Positions 23,233 to 33,939 of a stretch of DNA of 64,000 nucleotides are shown here, piece after piece. How positions within the stretch are numbered: the stretch's first letter is position 1; the number at the start of each line of letters is the position of its first letter. The translations under genes and the position numbers were made by a program. This stretch comes from Toxorhynchites rutilus septentrionalis (Eukaryota; Arthropoda; Insecta; Diptera; Culicidae). Where the stretch lies: NCBI RefSeq assembly GCF_029784135.1, contig NC_073745.1, positions 84,291,650 through 84,355,649 of the forward strand, read 5' to 3'. Under the pieces are notes generated by a model. The model saw only the letters and a list, made by a program, of their open reading frames with translations. It ran no database searches and was not told where the DNA came from.

Positions 23233-24026
23233 TTGGGTTGAGGAAAAAGAAATGTCGTATATTATCAATATATGGCAACACTTAAACATATCTTGTGTTG
23301 TACTTATCGCATCGGGTCATACTATACGGCTTTTTCAAGACGACAATCTGTGCTACAAGTGTCGTTTTGACAGTGTTGTGATTGTCCTTTTCAGTCTCAA
23401 GTTATAGCGCGTCAAAGATGGAGTCCACCAAGCAAAAAATTCGCCATATTTTACGTTAAAAAGTGGATCACGTACGACAACCTAAAGCGAAAAAAGTCGT
23501 GGTCGAAGCGCGGTGAGCCGGCCTAAACCATCGCCAAGCCCGGATTGACGGCCAGGAAGGTTTTGCTGTGCGTTTGGTGGGATTGGAAGAGAATCATCCA
23601 CTATGAGCTGCTCAACTATGGCCAGACCCTCGGTTCTCTACTGTGAGCAGCTTAACCGTTTGAAGCAGGCGATTGAGCAGAAGCGGCCAGAAATTATCAA
23701 TAGGAATGGTGTTGTTTTCCACCAGGACAACGCTCGGCCTCACACATCTTTGATGACCCGCCAGAAGCTACGGGATGGGATGTCCTATGTCCTATTGCAC
23801 CCACCGTATAGTCCGGACCTCAAAAGAGGCTTGCGAAAACTGGCTGTCTGAGTTTTTTGCAAATAAGGAGGTTTTATAAGGGGGGGATAATGAAGTTGCT
23901 TTCTAAATGGCAACAAGTTTGTGAACAAAACGGCGCATATTTGACTGAAATTGGGTAATTTTAAGTATGTTAAATAAAGCGTCAAATTTCAATCAGAAAT
24001 ACGACATTTCTTTTTCCCCAACCCTA
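23233..24026 (+). mobile_element. Internally deleted mariner element
   Basis: The inverted ends are TTGGGTTGAGGAAAAAGAAA (left) and its near complement ending CCAACCCTA (right), flanked by TA (23231-23232 and 24027-24028). Length is 794 bp against about 1.3 kb for intact mariner. It lies within GACGTAG-related DNA and is therefore the younger element. Confidence 0.85.
23418..23958 (+). pseudogene. Mariner transposase remnant
   Basis: Mariner transposase catalyses cut-and-paste at TA sites using a DD34D triad. Visible parts are the start MESTKQKIRHILR, then (after a large deletion) KKWITYDNLKRKKSWSKRGE, KPGLTARKVLLCVWWDWK, the second-Asp motif VVFHQDNARPHTS and HPPYSPDL. A deletion removes the APSD segment with the third Asp. 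ENWLSEFFANKE, IMKLLSKWQQVCEQNGAYLT and a stop follow. The first Asp is also lost. Several frameshifts separate the pieces. It is non-functional. Confidence 0.85.
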
Positions 24027-24324
24027 TATAACTCCAATACCTTTTATATTTCGAATGGATTGATTATCATACCACTTTGTTCAGGCGACGAAAAGGTATT
24101 AACAGAACGTTACTCCAAAAACGTAACGCTCATGTCTTTGAAATATTAATTTTATACCCCGGTACGGAAATAGAAGACTTAGTTCTACGTTAAAATCATT
24201 TAAGAATGCATACTCGGGGATAATTGATTCATTTTTTTTTGATTATGTAGTTTTGACCAAAATGAACTTCAGAGTTTGTATCATGAACCAAACCAAATGG
24301 TATTAAACATAGCCAGAGAGTCTC

Positions 24325-25502
24325 CCACTAAAAGATCGCTTCAATTTATTATCTCTTCGGTTCCTCATCCGGTGTAAGGTTATGAACCCATTGGTGATCG
24401 GAAATTTTGAGCAGCTTATCGAGCTAAATTTTCATTCTGGATTCATGAGCTCATATCATGAATTCATCTTCATGCAGGTTGATCCTTCTTCGTATACTCC
24501 CAACCGTGTTTGTTTTCCTGACTACATCAATTCCTCTGTACATTTTGATCTGTTCATGAAGGAGAAAATCCATGGAATTCTAGCTTATCATCGATCGGGG
24601 ACCGTTCCTACGATCTTCAATGCAAAGTATGGGCGTATCAAATGTGATAATATGTACTTTACTGATGGGTCCTCTATGAATGAGTCCACAGGATTTGGAG
24701 TGTTCACCGAATTTTTTAGCCCCTCCCACAGTCTTCAGAATCCTTGCTCAGTGTATATTGCTGAATTGGCAACAATACATTGGGCGCTGGACAGCGTCGC
24801 CTCACGACCTGTTGAACACTATTACATTGTAACGGATAGTCTTAGCTCTGTCAAAGCTATCCGTTCAGTGAGGCCGGAAAAGCACTCGCCGTACTTCCTT
24901 GAGAGAATACGAGAAATGTTGAGTGCTTTATCCAGACGCGGTTATGTCATTACCTTTGTCTGGGTCCCTTCACATTGCTCAATTCCGGGTAATGAGAGCG
25001 CTGTCTCATTGGCAAAGGTAGGTGCAATTAAAGGCGATATTTATCAGCGTCAAATTGCCTTCAATGAATTTTATTCTTTAATCCGTAAAAATACCATCGC
25101 TAACTGGCAACGTAAGTGGAACGAAGATGAATTGGGTCGGTGGCTTCACTCGATTATCCCTAAGGTTAGCCTCAAACCATGGTTCAAAAGTCTGGATTTG
25201 AGTCGGGACTATATTCGCATATTCTCTCGACCATTTCCAATCACTGTTCGTTAGACGCGCTACTCTTTCGTTTTAATCTTGCCGATGGCAATATCTGTCC
25301 TTGTGGCCAACGTTACCACGATATCGAACACATTGTTTGGTCGTGCGAGGTGTATCTTGTTGCCATATCGAATTTAGAGAACTCTCTTCGGGCCAGAGGA
25401 AGGCAGCCCAATGTGCCAGTGAGAGATGTGTTGGCTCGGTTAGACCTTGATTACATGTCCCGAATATATGTCTTCCTAAAAGCTATCGATCTTCGTGTAT
25501 GA
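24325..25502 (+). pseudogene. LINE ORF2 C-terminal fragment: RNase H + zinc knuckle
   Basis: RNase H removes RNA from RNA-DNA hybrids in I-group LINEs. The first Asp (FTDGSS), the Glu (IAELATIHWAL) and the second Asp (VTDSLSS) are present. The last catalytic Asp is replaced by Val (GTC at 25003-25005) where copy 2 has NERADSLAK. A 1-nt deletion near 25230 breaks the frame. The rest, including NICPCGQRYHDIEHIVWSC with a Cys/His C-terminal knuckle, continues in another frame to the stop at 25500-25502. It is defective. Confidence 0.85.
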
Positions 25503-25654
25503 TTGTCCTTATATCCTTATATCCTCCTTTTCCTTTTCCTTCGCGAAAGATCAAATCCCTTCTTACTAAAAATAGAATGAGGTGAAATGTAAATACATAT
25601 TAGATATAAGATAGGCTTAAGAATTGAGTATGATGAATGTGAGTGCGAATGTGT

Positions 25655-27188
25655 TGGAATTACAAGGTTTTATGCATCCAATATTGGATACGAAAATATC
25701 CTACTGATGGGGAAGAATAATCTTCAGAAGCTATCCTGTTAATTGCGATTGATTAAAAAATCACAAAACCAAATGTATTTGGTCACAGTGTTACATGGAT
25801 AGAAAACATTTAAATAAACTCTTTCACATGAATGTAATTTTAAATTCCCAGAGGAACTGGCAGATTATTTTCAGTAACGATTAGATATTTCCACATTTTC
25901 CTCGATACTGGAAGCCCACCAGTGGTTAATGCTAATTCGATAACCACCTGTTAATAGCACTTGATTGAAAAATATTTGGTCACAGTGTTACATGGATAGA
26001 AAACATCAAAATAAACTCTTTCACATGAAAGTAATTTTAAATTCCCAGAGGAACTGGCAGATTATTTTCCGGATCTTTCTCGATGCTGAATGGCATCCAA
26101 ACGGAAAGAAGTCCGTGCGTGTATGTGTGTGTATGTATGTGTGTGTATACGATGGCAATTTGGAAGGCAAACTAAACTAGAGGGGAATGAACTCTCTGAG
26201 CTCGGAACTTTCGGCGACTGAGCAATAATCGATTGCGGGCGCATACAATATTGGATACGGAAATATCCTACTGATGGAGAAGAATAATCTTCAGAAGCTA
26301 TCCTGTTAATTGCGATTGATTGAAAAATCACAAAACCAAATGTATTTGGTCACAGTGTTACATGGATAGAAAACATCAAAATAAACTCTTTCACATGAAT
26401 GTAATTTTAAATTCCCAGAGGAACTGGCAGATTATTTTCAGTAACGATTAGATATTTCCACATTTTCCTCGATACTGGAAGCCCACCAGTGGTTTATGCT
26501 AACTCGATAACCATCTGTTAATAGCACTTGATTGAAAAATATTTGGTCACAGTGTTACATGATAGGAATCATTCAAATAAACTCTTTCACATGAATGTAT
26601 TTTTAAATTCCCAGAGGAACTGGCAGATTATTTTCCGGATCTTTCTCGATGCTGAATGGCATCCAAACGGAAAGAATTCCGCGCGTGTATGTGTGTGTGT
26701 GTGTAGCTGTGTATGTGTGGGTGGACAAGCTGCTTCGAGATCTTCCCGGAGAACCGTTTGTGGCATCACTCTCCTCCTGATGGATTCATGTCTGGCCTAA
26801 GGTGCACAAACAGGCTCTTGGTGACATCGTTCATCAGCGCTTCATGATAAACGAAGAGCCTCACCACAACAGCGACAACATGCTCCAGTCGCTGTTCAAT
26901 TAGAACTGAGTGGATTTCCGAGCGGCGCTCGCTTATATACCGATTGGTGATTTCAATAGCCTGTTTTGAAAGCAATTTTAAGACTATTGAAACAAGTTTT
27001 TGGATCAAAAAGTAACAAGTATATAACGCGTAGACATTTTATCTTTCAATGAAGTGTTTATCATACCATTTCGTTCAGTTGTTTAGGAGCTATTAACGCT
27101 CAAAATCTCGGTCTCCGGCGTAACGCTTTCGTTTTCGAAACTTTGATTTTACACCCCGGTATAGAAATGAAAGACGTAGTCCTACGTC
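25655..27188 (+). repeat. GACGTAG-related insert with 567-bp tandem duplication
   Basis: Inserted in the 3' UTR of LINE copy 1 and ending GACGTAGTCCTACGTC at 27188. The landmark CTACTGATGG at 25701 recurs at 26268 (567 bp). Within each unit the phrase TGGATAGAAAACAT or a variant occurs twice (25797, 25994, 26363, ~26561), so each unit is itself a diverged duplication. (GT)n tracts are at 26118-26145 and 26686-26705. A reverse-strand relative occurs at 63340-63640. No gene is supported. Confidence 0.6.
26903..26939 (-). promoter_or_regulatory. TATA + initiator core promoter in a repeat
   Basis: On the minus strand TATATAAG starts at 26939 and CTCAGTTC gives +1 at about 26907, so the TATA box is at about -32. 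This is a canonical RNA polymerase II spacing. Related modules are at 23112-23148 and (without initiator) near 7290. Downstream on the minus strand I see no recognisable protein. It could drive transcription of the repeat or be a captured promoter of a cellular gene. Confidence 0.55.
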
Positions 27189-27267
27189 AAAATGTTTATA
27201 TATACTTGTAACAATACAGATAGGAGTTTGGCTCCTTTAAACGATTTAAAAAAAAAATAGCCAGAGA

Positions 27268-28080
27268 ATCCTATTACTTCGATACCCGATGGCCTTCATA
27301 AATCAGTGGTTCGGTTTAGGGCACTCTCCTATATCCTCTATCTGTCTACTATTATCTCTTCTAGGAATAGGACTAGGTTGGTTATCAAGGTTACTGATGC
27401 TACTGATGATAATGACGAAACATGTTCATGTGGTCTCTGTATGTGCAGGCCAATTACACAGGCCGTAGGCCTGTTCGCAAAAAGGGGTAACGTGTAATAA
27501 CGATCCAGAATTATGATGGTATAGATTTGCAGCAAAACATGTTGCTAGATGTTGAGTGGGGTCCATGACAAGCGCTTGTATTCGCTGACAAATATCTCAA
27601 GAAAGTGGGCGGACCTTAAATTTCAATATTTCCTTTCTCCTCAGTCTCCGTAGAGCAAGCATTACATTTACATTTCGTATATAAAAAGTGCGCCTCGCCG
27701 CTACACTAAGTTTGGAGAGAGTTTTCTCAAAAAGTCCTGGTCTAGATAGCTTACCATCAACACGAATTAACAGTCATAAGTGCAACGAAGTACTTCAGAA
27801 TCATTTACTGCTGTTATTGCGTCAAAAACAAAGTGATAATTCAGAGGCGTCTCGTCCGCCTGTTCAAACTGTTCATAGGACAGGTAGACAATCCCAGAAT
27901 AAAATGTATATTATTTCACATTTGTAACATGGATGAGGAATTATCGAAAGTATTTTTTTTTAATTCCATATTATCCCGAATATCCTTATTTTATTTTCTA
28001 TTTTGGTGGAACTCAAACCCACCGTGAAGAATATAATCTGATAGCTACATTTGGCTTCACCACAATCCACGCGCAACACA
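27268..28080. other. No gene recognised
   Basis: About 800 bp downstream of LINE copy 1. Short frames here have no domains. Confidence 0.4.
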
Positions 28081-28346
28081 GCCTTAACGTTACGAAATAA
28101 GCAGTAATGACTACCGGGTTCGAACCATTCAGCTGAACCCGCCATCATCCAAACACAGGGCAAACCCAGTCAACTACGCATGAAACGATCACTATTACTG
28201 ATGCGCCGCCTTGCGTAAAAATGACGTTTTAGGTTCAATATTTCTGCTGAACGAATCGATGAAAACGATGGAAAACACACACCACCGCTCTTCAGTGTTT
28301 GTTCGTGGTTGTCCTCGTTTCCCTTTCTGCTTCTCTTTCTATTCCT

Positions 28347-28627
28347 TCTTCTTCTTCTTCTTCAATGGCACTAACGTTCCTAGAGGAACTTCGCCGTCTC
28401 AACGTAGTATTACTTGCGTCATTTTTATTTGTACTTAGTTGAGATTTCTATGCCAAATAACACGCCTTGAATGCATTCTGAGTGGCAAGCTCTAGAATAC
28501 GCGTGATCACAGTGCAAGTCGGAGGAAATTTCTTTGACGAAAAATTCCCCCGACCAGAACGGGAATCGAACCCGAACACCCGGCATGTTAGTTATGACGC
28601 TAACCACTCGGCCACGGGAGCACTCTC
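28347..28627 (-). mobile_element. Feilai-like tRNA-derived SINE (family C)
   Basis: Minus-strand head with GGCCGAGTGGTTAGCG and GGTTCGATTCCCGTTC, an ideal pol III box A/box B pair, a body with CAAGCTCTAGAATACGCG on the plus strand, and a TTC-rich plus-strand tail. A 10-bp repeat TTCTATTCCT flanks it at 28337-28346 and 28628-28637. Confidence 0.87.
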
Positions 28628-28939
28628 TTCTATTCCTGACGTCATTAAAATTTGAGAGAGGGCACGAGACTGCGAGAGTATACAGCATCAAACACCCCGA
28701 GCGAGCATGATGCAAATATAAAAAACGAACAAATTCATTCATGATTTCTGTGGATGTGCTGGTATTCTTTCGTTGAGGTGTGGTTTTAATTCGAGTGTTC
28801 TTATCGATTTTGTTAAGAGACGAATGAACTCATCTCTATTTAATCCATCATCATCATCATCATCGATTTTGTTCATTCGACAACTTGAACCCGGTACATA
28901 TAGCACACGTTTGTCTGCTTATGTTTCAAAACCTCCGCT

Positions 28940-29790
28940 GCATTGGTCGGTCATGTGAATGAAATAGCTGCGTACTTCGGTCTTAATGCTGACAAAATTG
29001 TGGCCCAGAGCTATGATGGCGCTACTGTAATGTCCGGAGATAAAACTGGTGTGCAAACATTGGTGAAACTACGGTTAGTCATTGGATATATTCACTGTCG
29101 CGCACATGTATTGAAATTCTTGCTAAAAACTTTTTGCGAATATTTTTGCACATACGGATGTTCTTTATCAAATTTAGTATAAAAAGGCATTAGACGTGGA
29201 GGAATTTGTGCGTAACGTGCCTTGCTTCTATAGAGGAGCTCAAAGCAGATCATCATTTCGATAGTACGCTCAAAAATGCAATTGATGTATCTGGCGAAAC
29301 TATGAACAATAACGTCATCAATTGTCGTCGTTTATATGAATCGATTATAGACAGAATTATTGACGAAATGACGAAACGGTTTAAGGAACTAGATGAATAC
29401 AATTTCGTCGCTTTGTTGAATCACGAAAATTTTGCCGACTTCGATGTCCCATTACCTACTGGGAATTTGAAAATGCTTATTTCATACCACTCGAAATTCG
29501 ATAATAAGCTTTGTAATAAGCTGAGGGTTCTTTTTAAATTATAGTCATTATTCCGATTATCGTTGGACAAAACCTGCATCAAACCTTCTCCGAAACGGCT
29601 GGCCAGAATGATACTGACATTGCCTAATATAACGGTATCCGTTGAAAGAACTTTTTTTGTTGTTCTACGAATCAAGAATTATTTGCGGTCGAGATCTGAC
29701 CAGAAACGGTTATTCGGAATTATGGTGATGACTGTGGAAAAAGATTTCTTTTATGAGATAATGCAGATTCCTTTATTTTATGAGGAAATC
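28940..29790 (+). pseudogene. hAT transposase remnant (ZMYM1-like)
   Basis: hAT transposases are RNase H-fold enzymes with a C-terminal dimerisation domain. Three pieces in different frames fit this order. 28943-29150 has KIVAQSYDGATVMSGDKTGV and IHCRAHVLKF, the catalytic-core signature of the ZMYM1/hAT group. 29206-29540 is an acidic, helical linker-like part. 29563-29780 has ILTLPNITVSVERTFFVVLR and KNYLRSRSDQKRLFG, the dimerisation motif. Stops and frameshifts separate them. No inverted ends with an 8-bp duplication were found. Annotation is by motif recall. Confidence 0.75.
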
Positions 29791-29959
29791 ATTGATAAGT
29801 TTGCGCTCATAGTTGACCGTAGGATTCTTTTGTTATACAGGCAAACCTGTTTTTCTGATAGGGACCGCACACAAAAAACGTGTTCGCTAAACAATTTGAA
29901 AAAAACTTTTTGTTATGTGGTGGATAGGGACCGCATAGAAAAAGTTTCCTTAAGAAAAT

Positions 29960-31000
29960 AACCCAAATCTTAATGATTCTATTCGATATCAACATTCGAT
30001 TTCGGCCTACTCACTTGCGCAGATCATAAAATCAACTTTTTGCTCCTGTCAATAAGCTCCTACTGACACCTTAAAACAAACAAAACAAAACATGAGAATG
30101 GGAATTAGCTGACACAGTCCCTATGTAGAGCGATAAAATACATATCAAAGATAGAAAAAAAACCGATGACTTCTTTTTTTTTACCGCACCACAAAAAAAA
30201 ATTCGCAAACTGGTTTTACTGTATAGATAAATGTTGAGAAATAAAAATTTTAAAATCTGTCATCGCAATACTGTTGTTTTAATGTTGCAAATAAAATTGA
30301 ACAGGTAGCTCAGTTCGTCACGCGTCGCCTTTGTGATAATTGCGTAATTTGGCATCAATTCTTAAAATCCGGAAGGTCATGGCATGGTTTAATGAATAAG
30401 GGCTTCAGATTCTGGACTGGTCAGCTTGTTTACCAAATCAAACCCATGTCAGGAACTTATGAGAAGTGGTCGTACGAATAGTAGATGCAGCCTACAAGCA
30501 GTATGAGTGATTTGAAGAGCTTAAACGAGCAGTATCTTCTGCGTAGAACGAGATACACACTACAACATGGCGCAGCTTGGTCGTAACCACACCGAATGGG
30601 TTATTCAAGTGATTGAGAACTAAAGATGACCTACGAAGTAGAAACTTATCGAAATTCATGTTAAATTGGCGTTAATTTTGGAGTGAGAGTTTTTCCCTGA
30701 AACGCAGTGTATTTCTCGGCGACACTGTTTCAGAATCAGAACCCAAAACTCTATTCACATTTAAAATAATGTACCTACAGTACATCGGAAAATAATGAAT
30801 TTATTTTTTTACTACACCTCATTTTTGTAGAATTTTTACCATTTGACGACAATTGCTCTAAATATCTAGAAGTGTTTTGTGTGTTTTGGAGCGCATAAAT
30901 ATTAAAATGTAATGTAGAATCTCTCAAGATTCGTCTCTGTGACCAATAAATCTATATAAAATGCCACAGATGGACAGATGGTTTTTTTTATTTAGAATGA
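29960..31000. other. No gene recognised
   Basis: About 1 kb without a supported feature. Confidence 0.4.
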
Positions 31001-31003
31001 TAT

Positions 31004-31243
31004 GTGCTCCCGTGGTCGAGTGGTTAGTGTCCCGCATTATCATGCCGGGGGTTTGGGTTCGATTCCCGTTCTGGCCGGGGGATTTTTCGTCAAAGAAATT
31101 TCTTCCGGATTGCGAATACATTCAAGGCGTTTTATCCGGCATAGAAATCTCAACTATGTACTACTAATAAGAATGACGTAAGTAATACCTACGTTGAGAA
31201 GGCTAAAGTTCCACTGCGAACGTTAGTGCCATCCAAGAAGAAG
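31004..31243 (+). mobile_element. Feilai-like tRNA-derived SINE (family C)
   Basis: Plus-strand head GTGCTCCCGTGGTCGAGTGG, a box B-like GGGTTCGATTCCCG, and a tail ending CCAAGAAGAAG. The body is about 40 bp shorter than in the 28.3-kb copy (a deletion near 31110). No clear target duplication was found. Confidence 0.8.
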
Positions 31244-31249
31244 ATGTTG

Positions 31250-33780
31250 GATAATCCAGCTCCTTCCAATTACTGTCAAACGTCAGCGGTTACGCTACAT
31301 TTGCAACTATTGTGACATCAATTGCGCAAAATGTGAGAAACGAATCATTGCAAGGCGTGCAAAAGACTGTTTTCAATTCGATTACTTCATCGCACCATCG
31401 CATCAAACATAGCGAATTTCAGACCCAAGACTCTCAAGTCTTGTTGTCGACCGGCGAGAAGAGGGTACGGAGTGGCAAAATGATACCGTTTATTCATCCG
31501 TACGGCGAAAATTATTGTCTTTGTGTTCCGTAAACGAATTATCTCAACCTGCCAATTTTCTTCCCCAATGGGGACACGCCAAAAGACAAGACATGAAAAA
31601 TGAGAAAGTAGCCGATAATTGATAATACACCGCACTGCGCTCCTCCATTCAGGCTCCTGTCGCCTGCTGTCTTTTAAAATACCGCCTTGTTACTATCATC
31701 ATCAGCACTTATCATCGCCAAAAACACGACTTGATTTTCGACATTTAACCAAACTTTGCTTTTTTTTTCTTAATGTATTCCATATGATGGAGCTGCGCTG
31801 CTGTTACTATTATCATTATTGCTGCAGTTGTAGTGGTGCGCGAAAACGAACCAGAATAAAAAGATGCAACCAGTTAACCTCAACGGCATTACCGCCGCCC
31901 TACTGCGCCAGTATTGGTTGGATGTGTGTCTTTTAATAGAAACCAACCCGAACGCCACAACTCTGGGTGCCTTATGATTGCAAGTGGCGCTGAAAACAAT
32001 GTGCCATCCACCTTCGTCCGCCAATAACCGGCCACCACCACCCCTCCGAGCACACATAGCACAAACATACCCGGCGGAGGAAGGGGCGATGTCTTGTAGC
32101 GCATTAATCCTAGCATTTCGCGAATCGCGAAAGATATACACTACCGGCGCTTATCCCCCCGCCCAGTCAGGGTCAATATCAACGTTTGCATAGCCTGGGG
32201 ATAACTGCCTCTCAGTGGTCGTTATACATTTTGGTTCATGAGAAAATTTCGCATCAACCAATTTTCAACGTTTCAAATTCTTCCAGTTCTCAGTTTTAAT
32301 CAACATCGTTTGAGGAAACACACAGATGTTGTGTGCCTTTGAGAATTCCTAAATTCAGATCCTTTTATTTCATTCAACATAAACCATAAGAAAAGGAATA
32401 ATTAAACGCGAAGAAGGAGCAGAGAAATGCCGATAACCGGGAAGCAAATCTATATGTCTGGCAGTATTGGTAGATGAGTTTAAGGTTTGTTCTCACTGCC
32501 CCTTGCGGTGTCCGAACCGAGACCGGGCCATGTTTCCTTTATACAGATTTTTTTTTTGTAGTGTACATTGCTCACATCAATGTGTGAGTGATGACGAACG
32601 TGATTCGGTTTACGGCTCGTTTTTTTAATTTTCATACAGTGCGTTTGACTAATCACATTAAACCTGAGTGGTTATTTACCAGTTCAATTAAATTTTCATC
32701 ACATAAAATGTTAACTAAATTATGAATAAAGCTGATCAAAACCAACTTGTATGCCTCCCACATGCGTGCAGCTCTAAATGATGTGAATATAGTTTTAGAA
32801 CCCACACACAAACAATTGCAAACTTCACAAGGCTTTGTCACGATCCGGACTCGGCACGGATTAGTGGGAATAATCCTTCACGTCTGTCTGATGAAGATGT
32901 GGAAAAAGGATGTGAACAATAAACGAGCTCACGTAAATGGTTTTATTGTACACAATACGCAACTCTCAATAGGCAGATCGACAAAGAGAATGACTCGGCA
33001 CGTAATCATATTCGGCTTTTCGATTTCCGATAAGGCAAAGATGAACGCAGCTGAACGTGCATTGAAATTTATGATCTGTTTATGACTACACAATCAGTAT
33101 TCCAGAAGTGGCTCAAAAAGGTTTAAGGATGGAAACCTTGGCTCTGATAACAGTGTTCTCCAACACGCTTTACAGTGACTGCTTGTGACGACTATCAGAA
33201 ACCAACAGATGTCTCCTGTTCCGTTTTTTGAAGTATCTTCATCATAACTTCTACCACTTTCAGGTTAGGGTAGCAATAGTTCGTAGCTATCGATAATTCA
33301 GCTTTGGCTTGGATGGACTACAACATTCTAATTACAATCCGTGGCTGACCCAAACTAACCAATTTCATATGTCGTATAAATGTTCGAAATAGTGTTATAA
33401 ATAGCGTATTATCAATTAGATAATCGACCAACTCAACCCTATGTAGGGGAATGAGGCAGGACCTTCATTATTATGTTCTCCTTTTAACAAAAAATATAGA
33501 GGAAGTTGCCTAAGATATGATCGCATTGTTGACGTGGGGCTATTAAAAAATTTAATTCAATTCGCTTGTTTATTACTTCGTATATTATTTCAGAATGAAA
33601 CGACATCTGAGAATTAGCTCTTAACCAATCAAAAAGTTTTTCTTTTGTTGTTCTGATAAAAATTGATAGTTAGCGTGGTTCTGTCGCATGGGACACATCG
33701 GAAGCCAAAGTCAATCACAGTCAATTCCAATAAATATGTCAAACGAAAAAATTGGCATTCTCCGTTTTTAATAGGATTTG
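31250..33780. other. Low-repeat DNA, no gene recognised
   Basis: 31550-32200 is G+C-richer with a 123-codon frame on the minus strand and overlapping frames on the plus strand. None has a recognisable domain, a credible start or splice signals I trust. 33494-33540 contains a degenerate GACGTAG-family end. The rest holds nothing I can name. Confidence 0.4.
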
Positions 33781-33818
33781 AGTATTAATACTAATTGAAT
33801 ACTAACTTTAAATTTCAA

Positions 33819-33930
33819 ATTACAAGAAAACAATTTTTCAGTTTTGTATATGTGAAAATTGGAACTCAAGTGTGTCAGCTTTAGCTCCAATTTTCACATA
33901 TGCAAAACTTAAAAATTGTTTTCTTGTAAT
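33819..33930. repeat. 112-bp hairpin (45-bp arms)
   Basis: Arms 33819-33863 and 33886-33930 are complementary at 43 of 45 positions around a 22-nt loop. It could be a miniature foldback element or a hairpin RNA template. It ends where the target duplication of LINE copy 2 begins, so the LINE inserted at its edge. Confidence 0.85.
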
Positions 33931-33939
33931 GAATTGTAA

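Larger units (their letters stand above)
22799..24190 (+). repeat. GACGTAG-related element with a mariner inside
   Basis: The start GATACCGCATTGTTAACGTAG and the end CTTAGTTCTACGTTAAAATC are decayed versions of the GACGTAG-family ends. The terminal ~170 bp parallels 27030-27188 (GTAACGCTC, TACCCCGGTA). A mariner remnant occupies 23233-24026. A TATA/initiator module lies on the minus strand at 23112-23148. Confidence 0.5.
24320..27256 (+). mobile_element. I-group LINE, 5'-truncated copy 1, interrupted
   Basis: An 11-bp direct repeat ATAGCCAGAGA at 24309-24319 and 27257-27267 bounds the insertion. It begins abruptly in the C-terminal part of ORF2 and ends with TTTGGCTCCTTTAAACGATT and an A-run. 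That 3' end is the same as in copy 2 at 33940-35800. The 3' UTR is interrupted by about 1.5 kb of repeat DNA (25655-27190). It is 5'-truncated like most LINE copies, and older than copy 2 judging by its mutations. Confidence 0.85.

Noticed and set aside
28050..28180. tRNA-like segment with GGTTCGAACC on either strand
   Set aside because: The box B match is palindromic and the box A match is weak; no tail or target duplication was found, so I do not call a SINE or tRNA.
30300..30360. GGTAGCTCAGTTCG, similar to a tRNA box A
   Set aside because: No box B at the proper distance and no cloverleaf by eye.
31770..32141. 123-codon minus-strand frame in G+C-richer DNA
   Set aside because: No domain, no conserved motif and overlapping frames of similar length on the other strand.
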